A DNA stretch of 32,128 nt, from IMG/VR virus record IMGVR_UViG_3300031673_000305, positions 1-32,128 of that record; one strand, 5' to 3'. The stretch's first letter is position 1; every line of letters starts with the position of its first letter. This stretch comes from a virus. Below, in pieces: positions 24,085-30,682 of this stretch. The notes beneath the pieces were generated by a model. The model was not told where the DNA came from, ran no database searches, and saw nothing but the letters and a program-made list of their open reading frames with translations. Made by a program: the position numbers and the translations under genes.

Positions 24085-24184
24085 CTATTGCGTAATAACC
24101 GACCCTGCTCATTTGACCATTGAGGGCTTGCGTGTGTATGATTGCCTTTGTTCTGATAATCCTGTGAATCCTGAATGCAGATAA
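23990..24184 (+). CDS. o-spanin-like lipoprotein nested in i-spanin gene
   Basis: This is a 64-residue product in a different frame, with a basic N-terminus (MQKARMTRLKNQ), a hydrophobic stretch and the lipobox-like LMMMSC ending in Cys25, the probable lipidated residue. The mature part has four more cysteines and CVITDPAHL. GAGAGG (23977-23982) precedes the ATG at 23990 by seven bases; an upstream in-frame ATG at 23936 would spoil the signal peptide. The nesting, signal and position identify it as the Rz1-like partner. It is short and cysteine-rich rather than proline-rich. Confidence 0.6.
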   Translation: MQKARMTRLKNQILLSMTALMMMSCTTGIANNYCVITDPAHLTIEGLRVYDCLCSDNPVNPECR

Positions 24185-24188
24185 AAGA

Positions 24189-24230
24189 AACCCGCCAATG
24201 TTTCGCTTCCGTGGATAGGCGTGGCGGGTT
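24189..24230 (-). terminator. GC-rich hairpin at convergence point
   Basis: AACCCGCCA (24189-24197) pairs perfectly with TGGCGGGTT (24222-24230). On the minus strand the stem is followed by TTTCTTTTA, so it looks like the intrinsic terminator of the leftward block, placed just after the convergent late genes. On the plus strand there is no T run, so stopping rightward transcripts is less certain. Confidence 0.65.
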
Positions 24231-24278
24231 AATTCGATATTTATGATAATTTCAACATTTCTATTTTAAAAATCTAAG

Positions 24279-24300
24279 CTCTCATGTTGACGCATGAGAG
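24279..24300. repeat. Perfect inverted repeat in intergenic region
   Basis: CTCTCATG (24279-24286) and CATGAGAG (24293-24300) form a perfect 8-base stem around the loop TTGACG. On the minus strand it is followed by CTTAGATTTTT, so it may be a second, weaker leftward terminator. It could also be a protein-binding site. The remaining bases of the 24185-24379 gap show no reading frame with a ribosome-binding site. Confidence 0.5.
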
Positions 24301-24379
24301 ATGTGTCTGAATTTTACTTGGTTTTAAACCGATCGTTCCAATGTTAGAGCATGGGGGCGATAAATTAAACCTACACACT

Positions 24380-24886
24380 TCACCAATTCCTGTCAATAGG
24401 TTTATCGCACTTTATATGATCCTTATTTTTCACATGGCATTTAATATAATGCTCTTTGCAATATGAACCGCGCTCAATATCCGCACCACAAAAACCAAAA
24501 TCATGGGCGCGTGTGTCGCCATGAGGAAACTTGCATTGTTTAGATGTTAATTCATCAAGTTTGTATTTGCCTATTTTATCATCTTTGAACACCACAGACT
24601 TAGATTTGATTTTAGGACTTATATACTTAGGTTTAATCTTGATTTTAGGGCTTGTGGTGACCTTTGCGGGCTTAAATCCTATGGCGGCTTCTATTTTTAT
24701 CGCATCCACCGCACTGGGCTTTACTTCCCTATTTACGGGTGGTAGTAAGCCTTTACGCCGCATCCTGTTCATCTTACCGATAACAGCGTTTTTTGTTGCT
24801 CCGATAATATCTGCTATTTCTTGCATTGAATGGTTGTCTTTGATCGATACCATTTTATCTATTTTTTCTTGTGTCCATATTGTCAT
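24380..24886 (-). CDS. GcrA-like cell cycle regulator / sigma70 cofactor
   Basis: The 168-residue protein has an N-terminal helix-turn-helix of GcrA type (IWTQEKIDKMV...SMQEIADIIGATKNAVIGKMNRM, residues 3-42). The segment 'TKNAVIGKxxR' is the family signature. The C-terminus (about 118-146) has CKFPHGD...FGFCGADIERGSYCKEH, matching the GcrA C-terminal region that contacts sigma70 domain 2, with Cys118, Cys133, Cys143 and His146. A basic linker rich in Lys/Pro joins them. In alphaproteobacteria GcrA activates promoters with CcrM-methylated GANTC. AAAGGAAAC precedes the ATG. It is the last gene of the leftward block. Confidence 0.8.
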   Translation of the reverse strand: MTIWTQEKIDKMVSIKDNHSMQEIADIIGATKNAVIGKMNRMRRKGLLPPVNREVKPSAVDAIKIEAAIGFKPAKVTTSPKIKIKPKYISPKIKSKSVVFKDDKIGKYKLDELTSKQCKFPHGDTRAHDFGFCGADIERGSYCKEHYIKCHVKNKDHIKCDKPIDRNW

Positions 24887-25092
24887 TTTGTTTCCTTTCT
24901 CATTAATCTATCTACATTTTCATCGCCCTCAACCTGCTTTAATTCAGAATGAGAATATGTTGCGAACGGATCTGGTGGATAAACACTTTGCTGTAATATT
25001 TTGACCACCTCACATTTGCACATTCCGAACCGCCCGTCATCGGGGTAGCAGTTACTTGTTGCTTGCCCACATGTTTTGCATTGACCTGTCAT
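24883..25092 (-). CDS. Small cysteine-rich zinc-ribbon-like protein
   Basis: This 69-residue protein opens TGQCKTCGQATSNC, then MCKCEVV. Cysteines at residues 5, 8, 15, 25 and 27 suggest a small zinc-binding knuckle. The rest is polar with no other motif. GGAG lies eight bases before the ATG, and the stop overlaps the GcrA start by four bases (ATGA), suggesting co-translation with GcrA. Function is unknown. Confidence 0.6.
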   Translation of the reverse strand: MTGQCKTCGQATSNCYPDDGRFGMCKCEVVKILQQSVYPPDPFATYSHSELKQVEGDENVDRLMRKETK

Positions 25093-25289
25093 TTTTTAAA
25101 CTCCAATACATTGTTAAAATCTTGTTTATCGGTAAAATTAACCACGTCTTTTGCGCTATCTAATATCATTTCAAACGCCAATCTTCTTTCGTCACAACTG
25201 TAGAAAACGTAAGCAATACACGGTAAACAGTCCATGATTTCAACTGCACGCTCCAACGTCATAACTATCCCGAACTTAGTTTTTGTCAT
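25089..25289 (-). CDS. Small hypothetical protein
   Basis: A 66-residue protein begins TKTKFGIVMTLERAVEIMDCLPC and is followed by polar helical sequence. It has a GAGGTGA Shine-Dalgarno and overlaps both neighbours by four bases. I do not recognise it, and no membrane segment or clear metal site is visible. Confidence 0.55.
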   Translation of the reverse strand: MTKTKFGIVMTLERAVEIMDCLPCIAYVFYSCDERRLAFEMILDSAKDVVNFTDKQDFNNVLEFKK

Positions 25290-25684
25290 GCTTCACCTCT
25301 CTCATGTGCGATGGCTTGGATCATAGCGTGAAGGCGTGCGCGTTGTTCGGTTGGTAACCATAAGTTATTCACCAACAACCCATCAGTTTTACGAAAAGCA
25401 CACAACCAGCCTTTTTTGTTTTCGGTAAGCTTTTCTAAACACCACCCCTCCAAATACTCATCCATAACCGCCTTGCAAGCGTCAAGGGATGTTAGGTATT
25501 TAGGTATTATATTGCTATAGCGATTTAGCTCATCTTCCCATAGTTTTGATATAAAATACCCACCATCATCAACAATATCACAATCTGGATGATACCCATT
25601 CAACCAACACCAGAACCGAGCATTAAATTCCGCATCGTCCCCGCCGTTTTCAAGGAGGTTTAGTAGTTTTTCGTGGGTTTTCAT
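25286..25684 (-). CDS. Phage ABA-sandwich-domain-like protein
   Basis: In this 132-residue protein the segment SLDACKAVMDEYLEGW, followed by WLCAFRK and a C-terminal PTEQRARLHAMIQAIAHER, resembles the phage ABA sandwich domain (SLDaa..l...lpGW...... W.a......A.AlA.A.l.a). The N-terminal 55 residues hold an extra FWCWLNGYH segment. Such domains are abundant in phage early regions and have no proven function. GGGGAG precedes the ATG. Confidence 0.6.
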   Translation of the reverse strand: MKTHEKLLNLLENGGDDAEFNARFWCWLNGYHPDCDIVDDGGYFISKLWEDELNRYSNIIPKYLTSLDACKAVMDEYLEGWCLEKLTENKKGWLCAFRKTDGLLVNNLWLPTEQRARLHAMIQAIAHERGEA

Positions 25685-25836
25685 CTTAACTCCCCGTTGT
25701 CGCGTTCAAAGTTTAAAATAGCCTCGTCAATAGAACATGATGCAAGGTCATAAACACTACGTCCTAAAATATCACCAATCTTGGTTAGCTTCTCTTTTTG
25801 CTCTGTTGATAGGTATATAATTTCTGTTTCTCGCAT
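25681..25836 (-). CDS. Small ribbon-helix-helix-like protein
   Basis: The 51-residue protein (from ATG 25836) reads ETEIIYLSTEQKEKLTKIGDILGRSVYDLA, the pattern of one strand and two helices of an Arc/MetJ-type ribbon-helix-helix DNA-binding fold, followed by an acidic end. I prefer this start because GGGGAC lies ahead of it; an upstream in-frame ATG at 25890 sits inside the neighbouring gene. It overlaps its downstream neighbour by four bases. A transcriptional regulator is plausible; no toxin partner is visible. Confidence 0.5.
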   Translation of the reverse strand: MRETEIIYLSTEQKEKLTKIGDILGRSVYDLASCSIDEAILNFERDNGELR

Positions 25837-26300
25837 CACAGTCCCCTTTCTTTCAAAAGCGCAGCAGCTTTGCTTTCGATTGGTTTCCACCCCTCGGTTT
25901 GATCGATTGTCATAGAAAATATCATGCCGTTTTGCAAACGATGGCGAACCAATAAATCTTGGTCTATATCGCTACGCATTGAACAATCCCAAACATCACC
26001 TACAAAGCCCATCCCTATTATCGGGAGTATTAAAATTGGTGTGTTCTTCGGCGCAGTCTCAATCGGTTGCCAGTCATCATCCTTAACCGCTTGGGCTATT
26101 TCTAGGGCGGCTTTGATGGTTTCTGAAATTCCTTTAGCTTTCACACCCTCTATTGTTATGAAAGTAGGGTTATTTATCGTCTCTACCGTATCATCATATA
26201 GATCAATATCAGAATGGCTTTGGTAAGAAATACTCCCGTCAACATGGTCAATCCTTTGAAAGTCCGTTGCATCAATCGCATTCTGTATTTTATCACTCAT
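25836..26300 (-). CDS. DUF551-like protein 1
   Basis: This 154-residue protein contains DDWQPIETAPKNTPILIL near residue 76, the conserved opening of DUF551-type phage proteins. A GWKPI element follows near the C-terminus. Its N-terminal part ends with AALEIAQAVKDDDW, a layout shared with the two other DUF551-like genes here (28616-29074 and 30679-31053). AAGGAG lies eight bases before ATG 26300; a GTG just upstream is an alternative start. Function of the family is unknown. Confidence 0.7.
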   Translation of the reverse strand: MSDKIQNAIDATDFQRIDHVDGSISYQSHSDIDLYDDTVETINNPTFITIEGVKAKGISETIKAALEIAQAVKDDDWQPIETAPKNTPILILPIIGMGFVGDVWDCSMRSDIDQDLLVRHRLQNGMIFSMTIDQTEGWKPIESKAAALLKERGL

Positions 26301-26653
26301 CACTCACACTCCTTTATAATTTTATACCCGTTTTGGGTTAGGTAATCATCAACACTTGTATAAATGTATTCATGTATCGATGTTTTTCTATTTGCTACCT
26401 GTTCGTAATTATAAACAGCATTTGATATTACTTGTTTCAAATCGTGAACATCCACCATTTCAACGGTTGGACATTCGTCTGTGGCATCATTGTATATTTC
26501 CTTAATGTTTGACCACGACACTGGGATTTTGATAAACTCCTCGCAACCATCATCGTTAGTAAATCCAAAAAGCTCGTGGTATTCTCCAGATAACTTTTTC
26601 TTCATGCCGTTTTCGGCTGTTAACTCAATCAGTGCTAGTTTGTACTTACTCAT
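26300..26653 (-). CDS. Hypothetical protein
   Basis: This 117-residue acidic protein begins SKYKLALIELTAENGMKKKLSGEYHELFGF and ends YIYTSVDDYLTQNGYKIIKECE. AAAGGAG gives a strong ribosome-binding site. It overlaps the nucleotidyltransferase-like gene upstream by eight bases and the DUF551-like gene downstream by one. I recognise no motif or membrane segment. Confidence 0.6.
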   Translation of the reverse strand: MSKYKLALIELTAENGMKKKLSGEYHELFGFTNDDGCEEFIKIPVSWSNIKEIYNDATDECPTVEMVDVHDLKQVISNAVYNYEQVANRKTSIHEYIYTSVDDYLTQNGYKIIKECE

Positions 26654-27074
26654 TATCTTCTCCTTTAATCTCCGTATACGCCATAATGCTTCGTTTTGTG
26701 TCTGGGTGTAGATTATCTAATCCGTCATCAAGTAATGATGGTACAACACTTAGGTCAAAATATACATTAGCCCCCTTGGTCACTATCGTATATGCCTTGC
26801 GCCCGTGCGGTTTTAAACCTACATCACCCGCAAAACACGCTGCACCAAATATATCATTTAGTTTTTGCAATAAAGCGTTGGCTAAATCATCTTGGTTCAC
26901 AGGGTAATTAACCCAAGGTATTGCAACTAAATCTATATCTTTTTTTAATGAACCATGCACGGCAAGAGCGTAGCCCTTTTCCTTGGCAACATCTTTAAGG
27001 TCATCTAAAATTTGGTCTAATATAGCTTTTGAATAAAAATATGTTGCGTTTCTTAAAACATCGTTATTACTCAT
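26646..27074 (-). CDS. Nucleotidyltransferase-fold-like protein
   Basis: The 142-residue protein contains ALAVHGSLKKDIDLVAIPW near residues 36-54. The 'GS...DxD' arrangement is the core motif of nucleotidyltransferase-superfamily proteins. The remainder (LKPHGRKAYTIVTKGANVYFDLSV) has the strand pattern seen in similar phage proteins. No substrate can be proposed. Of two in-frame ATGs I prefer 27074, because AAGGAG is only two bases from the one at 27080 and eight from this one. It overlaps its upstream neighbour by eight bases. Confidence 0.6.
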   Translation of the reverse strand: MSNNDVLRNATYFYSKAILDQILDDLKDVAKEKGYALAVHGSLKKDIDLVAIPWVNYPVNQDDLANALLQKLNDIFGAACFAGDVGLKPHGRKAYTIVTKGANVYFDLSVVPSLLDDGLDNLHPDTKRSIMAYTEIKGEDNE

Positions 27075-27420
27075 CGTCATTCTCCTTCACGTTTGGTCTT
27101 GCGGCTACCATGGCTTTTAAAATACCACCGTAAAAAATAAGGTTTGTATCTGATTTTACATTAGCATCTGGTCTAATAGCCGCCGCATCTGCCATTTCTT
27201 CCGTAGACTCAATCGGCATTAACACCCATTCCCCTGATTTAAGGGCTTGGATTTCTTCGTAGTGGTCGGCGTAGGATTTCGAGTAAGTCCAAAGCTCATG
27301 AATTTCTTCAATAGTAGCCGAAACACCAAAATTAGGAAATTTCTCCACTTCCTTTGAAACATCGAATTCTTTCAAAGCCTCAATCAGCTCTTCACGTTCT
27401 TTTTTCTGGTCGGGGGTCAT
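27067..27420 (-). CDS. Hypothetical protein with WVLMPxESTEEM motif
   Basis: This 117-residue protein has an acidic, helical N-terminal half (KKEREELIEALKEFDVS) and a C-terminal half starting GEWVLMPIESTEEMADAAAI and ending GGILKAMVAARP. The 'W.l(V/M)P.e.T.eM..A' segment is a recurring signature of small phage accessory proteins of unknown function. It starts on the stop of the zinc-ribbon gene upstream (ATGA); its own Shine-Dalgarno is weak, so coupling is likely. Confidence 0.6.
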   Translation of the reverse strand: MTPDQKKEREELIEALKEFDVSKEVEKFPNFGVSATIEEIHELWTYSKSYADHYEEIQALKSGEWVLMPIESTEEMADAAAIRPDANVKSDTNLIFYGGILKAMVAARPNVKENDDE

Positions 27421-27572
27421 TGCAGTTTTTCCAGCTCTTTGTATGTTTTCTTTTCTTCTTTTTTCTTGTCACGAAAACCCCATTTTAAACAGGCGGGGCA
27501 ATCAAAATACTCAATACCAAATTTGAACGAAACTAGGTTTTGAGTTCCTTTACAAACACCGCATACAGCCAT
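27417..27572 (-). CDS. Small zinc-ribbon protein
   Basis: The 51-residue protein reads MAVCGVCKGTQNL, then YFDCPACLKWGF and a basic/acidic tail of alternating Lys and Glu. Two CxxC pairs (Cys4/Cys7 and Cys25/Cys28) predict a bound zinc ion. The ORF fills the space between its neighbours exactly: start TGATG with the upstream gene and stop ATGA with the downstream one. It is shorter than usual gene-calling limits. Function is unknown. Confidence 0.65.
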   Translation of the reverse strand: MAVCGVCKGTQNLVSFKFGIEYFDCPACLKWGFRDKKKEEKKTYKELEKLQ

Positions 27573-27862
27573 CACGCACCACCCTTCTCAGCCGCTTCGA
27601 TTGCTGCGGCGTGGGGTTTAAGAATATCGATAGCTTTATCAATCGCATCGTGTACCGCTTCAAGATTAATACATATACTTACACTCTCTAATACTTTTAT
27701 CGCTTCCACATTATCATCCGCCTTTAAATTAAATTGATACGCTTTTTCAAGGTCACACATAAAATCATACGGATCATCACCACACATACCGTAATCGGCT
27801 CCAATATTCGCCAATGCATAACCACCGTCTTTTTCTCGTATTTCATCTAAAAGTTTACTCAT
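27572..27862 (-). CDS. Hypothetical protein
   Basis: This 96-residue acidic helical protein begins SKLLDEIREKDGGYALANIG and ends LKPHAAAIEAAEKGGA. AAAGGA precedes ATG 27862, which overlaps the upstream stop (TGATG); a GTG three bases earlier is possible. It contains three cysteines and no clear motif. I do not recognise it. Confidence 0.55.
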   Translation of the reverse strand: MSKLLDEIREKDGGYALANIGADYGMCGDDPYDFMCDLEKAYQFNLKADDNVEAIKVLESVSICINLEAVHDAIDKAIDILKPHAAAIEAAEKGGA

Positions 27863-28629
27863 CACTTATTCCTTTCGATTGCTGTGGCGTGGGTTTTTAG
27901 GGTTGCGGTAGTATCTTGTTGTAGCAACGTTGCTGTGAACCCTGAATTTTTAAGTTGCCGTTGTTGCCTTTTGACTATTCCTACCAAATCCCGAATAGCC
28001 GCATCCTTCTCCGCGCTCTGGGTGAAGTAGCCTTGAGCGTTCATCAAATTAACCGCTTCACTTATTATATCGTAAACGACATTTTTTTCTGTAATGTTAC
28101 GGCCTTTGCAAATATCGTCTAAACATTCTCTCTTAATATCTTCAACATCAACAGGCTCTTGCTCTCGCTCGGCTTGCTGTAAATATTGGCGTATAATTAT
28201 TAAATCGTCCGATACAGTCTTACGTTTCACATTATCGTGGGGATCAGCGTGTATCAAAGGGCTTATTCTATCCAAAGCATCAAGCGCCTTGCTCCCACCA
28301 TCCGAGACACAAACCTCCTTGTCTGTGGTTTCAGGCTGTTTTTGAGAGGTAACGCGGGTGTTCATCTTCGCAACTAACGTAAAACCACCATCATAATGCA
28401 CAAGATTAAATTCATCATTAAACGGATATTCAATATGCACAAGATGAAGTTTATCATTAAACGGATATTCAATATATTCTTCATCAGAGTCCCATAGGAA
28501 TCTAGAGCCACAAAACGGGCATGGTTTCAATTCTTCATCATTTTCTTTGCATTTATCACAGAGTTTCGTGACCATACAAACACCGTCCGTTGTCCCGCAC
28601 TTATTACACATTTCATCACATAGGGGCAT
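27862..28629 (-). CDS. Lar-like CPFCG zinc-ribbon protein with internal tandem repeat
   Basis: The 255-residue protein has an N-terminal cysteine-rich part (CDEMCNKCGTTDGVC...LCDKCKEND) and then ELKPCPFCGSRFL (about residues 33-45). This is the signature of Lar-type restriction alleviation and related phage zinc-ribbon proteins. Next come two consecutive copies of a 13-residue unit, YPFNDKLHLVHIE and YPFNDEFNLVHYD, then NTRVTSQKQ and a long helical tail. AGGAG precedes the ATG. An anti-restriction role is possible but the CPFCG motif alone does not prove it. Confidence 0.6.
   Translation of the reverse strand: MPLCDEMCNKCGTTDGVCMVTKLCDKCKENDEELKPCPFCGSRFLWDSDEEYIEYPFNDKLHLVHIEYPFNDEFNLVHYDGGFTLVAKMNTRVTSQKQPETTDKEVCVSDGGSKALDALDRISPLIHADPHDNVKRKTVSDDLIIIRQYLQQAEREQEPVDVEDIKRECLDDICKGRNITEKNVVYDIISEAVNLMNAQGYFTQSAEKDAAIRDLVGIVKRQQRQLKNSGFTATLLQQDTTATLKTHATAIERNK
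28396..28473. repeat. 39-bp direct tandem repeat inside the Lar-like gene
   Basis: Units 28396-28434 and 28435-28473 are adjacent, 39 bases long and identical at 36 positions by eye. The length keeps the reading frame and duplicates a 13-residue strand-hairpin segment. The small divergence suggests a recent duplication. Confidence 0.85.
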
Positions 28630-29074
28630 TTTCTTCTCCTGTTTGTTCTAGGGCGAGTTTTCGTTTCCTGCTAACTCCACGTTTTGATGCTCTTTCAGCT
28701 TTTTCACCACCTGTAAAATTAAAACTGGCTTTGTCATGATCCTCTGCAAGTTTTAAAGCCCCACGAAGAATCTCAATATCCCGAGCTTGTTTTTCCAGTT
28801 CGGCGATTGCGGCCTTGATTGTTGCGCTGTGGTTATCGTCTGAAATAGGCTTCCAGTGGGTTGGTTTCTTGCAAATTGGTGTTGAGTTCATGTCACAATT
28901 ATTTTTTCCAGTAAACCACACAAATTGCCCCCTATAATATTCTCCGTAGTGGCACTTAAATATTTCTTCGTTTTCCCTGCCATACACCTTTGTCCCATCC
29001 CTCGGCGCAGTCTCAATCGGTTGCCATGTTGTCGCAGCGTCAAGTTCTTTAAGTTTTTCGATTAGTGTTTTCAT
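28616..29074 (-). CDS. DUF551-like protein 2
   Basis: The 152-residue protein has TTWQPIETAPRDGTKVYG near residue 16, then CHYGEYYRGQFVWFTG and THWKPI near residue 73, which together make a complete DUF551-type domain at the N-terminus. The C-terminal half is helical and strongly basic (KAERASKRGVSRKRKLAL). ATG 29074 overlaps the upstream stop (TGATG) and follows AAGGA. Its 5' coding region shares a 25-base identical stretch with DUF551-like gene 1 (29002-29026 and 26048-26072). Confidence 0.7.
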   Translation of the reverse strand: MKTLIEKLKELDAATTWQPIETAPRDGTKVYGRENEEIFKCHYGEYYRGQFVWFTGKNNCDMNSTPICKKPTHWKPISDDNHSATIKAAIAELEKQARDIEILRGALKLAEDHDKASFNFTGGEKAERASKRGVSRKRKLALEQTGEENAPM

Positions 29075-29424
29075 CAACTAAAATCCTTCATCATTAAAGT
29101 AATTGAATTTGACGCGTGTGGTTTTATTATCAACTCATCGCCACTTGAATGTATTAGCAAATTCCCATCTCTTAACGAAATATCGATATGACTTAATAAC
29201 CTGTCTGAACCAACGGGAAACCTAGCTATGCAACGATCTGTAAACCAATGTTTTTCGTCACTGTCTAAAATATCGTAAACGTAAAAAGCAGGTTTATTTA
29301 CTTCATTATTGGCAAGTTCTAAGCGATTTTCAAGGCGATTAATATCTCGCTCTAATCTTTTAAATTCCATTTGCGCCCATTTAGGTAATTTTTTAATCTT
29401 TTCGTTAATATCATCCTTATTCAT
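29074..29424 (-). CDS. Hypothetical protein with N-terminal coiled coil
   Basis: The 116-residue protein begins MNKDDINEKIKKLPKWAQ, followed by a heptad helix FKRLERDINRLENRLE, and then a beta-rich domain with RLLSHIDISLRDGNLLIHSS. 'I.KLPKWAQ..I..LE' is a recognisable start of small phage proteins of unknown function. GGAG lies seven bases before ATG 29424. The same frame stays open upstream to ATG 29568, which would add 48 residues, but those do not resemble the family and the natural N-terminus is here. Confidence 0.65.
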   Translation of the reverse strand: MNKDDINEKIKKLPKWAQMEFKRLERDINRLENRLELANNEVNKPAFYVYDILDSDEKHWFTDRCIARFPVGSDRLLSHIDISLRDGNLLIHSSGDELIIKPHASNSITLMMKDFS

Positions 29425-29568
29425 CTTCTGTCTCCGATTAATTAAAAGGGCGGGCAGGGCTTGATACCTGCTGCATTCGTCAATACACCTTATCCGCGAC
29501 CATGGTGTTGTATTATACATGTCTACGTTGTCCCATGAAAGTGCGTGTCCATCCACGCCGCCGCCCAT
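29425..29568 (-). other. 144-base leader or N-terminal extension with short hairpin
   Basis: The frame of the coiled-coil gene is open across this stretch back to ATG 29568, which has GGAGG about twelve bases upstream. It contains an inverted pair GCAGG/CCTGC, and the plus-strand word GGCAGGG that recurs at 31261-31267. It may be a leader with a structured RNA rather than coding. I see nothing else in it. Confidence 0.3.
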
Positions 29569-29625
29569 TTAATTAATCATCCTCCAAATCATGGCAACCT
29601 CATTTCCGTAATCTACTATTATCAT
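29569..29625 (-). CDS. Possible 18-residue micro-ORF
   Basis: An ORF of 18 codons (MIIVDYGNEVAMIWRMIN) starts on the stop of the membrane-protein gene (ATGA), with AAGGTG seven bases upstream, and ends directly before ATG 29568. It may be a genuine micro-peptide, a coupling leader or the remnant of a larger gene. Only spacing supports it. Confidence 0.25.
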   Translation of the reverse strand: MIIVDYGNEVAMIWRMIN

Positions 29626-29858
29626 TTCTTCACCTTAGCAAACTGACCAGTCACAGGATCACGGGGGCGCTTGTATTTGTTGAGTTCCTTATTGAGTTTA
29701 CCGATTTTATTAATAAAATTTATGCACTCATCCTGCCATAAATTATTCATATCATCGAACGCTATATCTTTGCGCGCACAATCCTTGGCCTCATGGATAT
29801 AAGCAACAGTTAAAATAACGCCGTAAACCACTAAAAATACAATCCAAAACTCAATCAT
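29622..29858 (-). CDS. Small single-pass membrane protein
   Basis: The 78-residue protein (from ATG 29858) begins MIEFWIVFLVVYGVILTVAY, a membrane helix at residues 3-20, followed by a charged cytoplasmic or periplasmic tail ending KRPRDPVTGQFAKVKK. GGAG lies seven bases ahead of the ATG; an upstream in-frame ATG at 29894 lies in the preceding gene. Function is unknown. Confidence 0.6.
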   Translation of the reverse strand: MIEFWIVFLVVYGVILTVAYIHEAKDCARKDIAFDDMNNLWQDECINFINKIGKLNKELNKYKRPRDPVTGQFAKVKK

Positions 29859-29967
29859 AATATCTCTCCAGTAAATTGTTAAAATCTTCCTCACCTGTCA
29901 TATCGTAAAACGTAACGTTGCTTCGATAATCTCTTGTGTATCCTGTTATTAAGTCAAATATACGCAT
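29851..29967 (-). CDS. Small hypothetical protein (38 residues)
   Basis: An ORF of 38 residues (starts MRIFDLITGYTRDY, ends LLERYYD) fills the space between its neighbours. It overlaps the upstream stop as TGATG and the downstream gene by eight bases. A GGGG stretch precedes it. A second ATG three bases upstream is possible. No family is recognised; continuity with the gene string is the main support. Confidence 0.5.
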   Translation of the reverse strand: MRIFDLITGYTRDYRSNVTFYDMTGEEDFNNLLERYYD

Positions 29968-30215
29968 CATCTAACCCCCTGCTGTGATTTACTCATAGTA
30001 CCGTAATGAGGCACTAGAGGTTTACCGCGACTTTGGCTCTCATCCTTAGCGTAATCGTAAATATATTCTAATTCTTTGCACAAATTGAGAATATCTGTAA
30101 CCTTGTCATAGGCAAGTTCACCACCAAATTTTGTTTCGGATAACTCATCTTCGTGATTATCAAAAAGCTCATTTGCTGCTAGTTTAAGTTTTAGTATTTC
30201 TGCGTGTAAGTCCAT
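29967..30215 (-). CDS. Hypothetical helical protein
   Basis: This 82-residue protein is acidic and helical in its first 55 residues (HAEILKLKLAANELFD...LNLCKELEYIYDYA) and basic at the C-terminus. AAGGGA precedes the ATG. It is the first gene after a 63-base gap that may hold a promoter for the genes down to GcrA. No motif is recognised. Confidence 0.55.
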   Translation of the reverse strand: MDLHAEILKLKLAANELFDNHEDELSETKFGGELAYDKVTDILNLCKELEYIYDYAKDESQSRGKPLVPHYGTMSKSQQGVR

Positions 30216-30278
30216 AACGTTTTCCCTTTGTTTATATTATAACGATATCGCAATAATATCACATAGTCAACAACAAAA
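30216..30278 (-). promoter_or_regulatory. Intergenic promoter/operator-like region
   Basis: This 63-base gap holds, on the minus strand, TTGACT (30270-30265) and a perfect TATAAT (30241-30236), but 23 bases apart, which is too far for a standard promoter. Between them lie GATATTATTGCGATATC, with the 8-base palindrome CGATATCG, which could be an operator. It is the largest gap between the genes from 24380 to 31053, apart from the region at 29425-29568. Confidence 0.35.
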
Positions 30279-30509
30279 TTAAATTAACGCCGCTAAAAAA
30301 TAAGCAACAATCACACTGAAAATAGACGGCAGTACAAACCAGTTAAGAAACTCGCGTATGTTTCCGTTGCCCTTATTCATCTGCACAGCCCTATAGTTAG
30401 GGTTGCTCTCAAATGCCAATCGCATCTGTTGGTGGTGAATTGTATCGGTAACCGTGTTTTTAACCCTGTTGTATTCTTTGCAAACTTGCGCGTGTGTGTA
30501 GTTTTTCAT
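30279..30509 (-). CDS. Small tail-anchored membrane protein
   Basis: The 76-residue protein has a soluble helical N-terminal part (THAQVCKEYNRVKNTVTDTIHHQQ) and a single C-terminal hydrophobic segment (FVLPSIFSVIVAYFLAAL, about 58-75), indicating tail anchoring in the inner membrane. GAGGAG precedes the ATG. It overlaps the DpnD/PcfM-like gene upstream by four bases. Function is unknown. Confidence 0.55.
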   Translation of the reverse strand: MKNYTHAQVCKEYNRVKNTVTDTIHHQQMRLAFESNPNYRAVQMNKGNGNIREFLNWFVLPSIFSVIVAYFLAALI

Positions 30510-30682
30510 GATTTAATCTCCTCAATATTTTCAAGAACAACTTCCCATCCATCTTGCGCATATTCTGAATAACCTTCACGGCCTTCTAAAATATCATTAG
30601 CCGCAAGATATGCTTCATGCTCGTTTTTTGCTTCGACCTGTATTGTCGCTGTTTTCTCAATTAATACTTCATATGTTTTCAT
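30506..30682 (-). CDS. Small DpnD/PcfM-like protein
   Basis: The 58-residue protein reads MKTYEVLIEKTATIQVEAKNEHEAYLAAND..., then GREGYSEYAQDGWEVVLENIEE. The pattern of a strand, a short acidic loop, a helix with EA..A and a final strand fits the DpnD/PcfM-like family of tiny phage and plasmid proteins. GGGAG lies eight bases ahead of the ATG and both ends overlap neighbours as ATGA. It has no known function. Confidence 0.6.
   Translation of the reverse strand: MKTYEVLIEKTATIQVEAKNEHEAYLAANDILEGREGYSEYAQDGWEVVLENIEEIKS

Noticed and set aside
24531-25004. 157-codon hydrophobic plus-strand ORF opposite the GcrA-like gene
   Set aside because: It looks like a multi-pass membrane protein but is the antisense of Lys/Asp-rich coding sequence. 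The start has no ribosome-binding site and the minus strand carries a recognised family.
29425-29568. 48-residue N-terminal extension of the coiled-coil protein
   Set aside because: A better ribosome-binding site and a typical family N-terminus lie at 29424. The extension has an unusual composition and a hairpin, so I treated it as a leader.
30236-30270. TTGACT and TATAAT as a standard promoter
   Set aside because: Spacing is 23 bases, outside the usual 16-19 range, so it was kept only as a promoter/operator-like region with low confidence.
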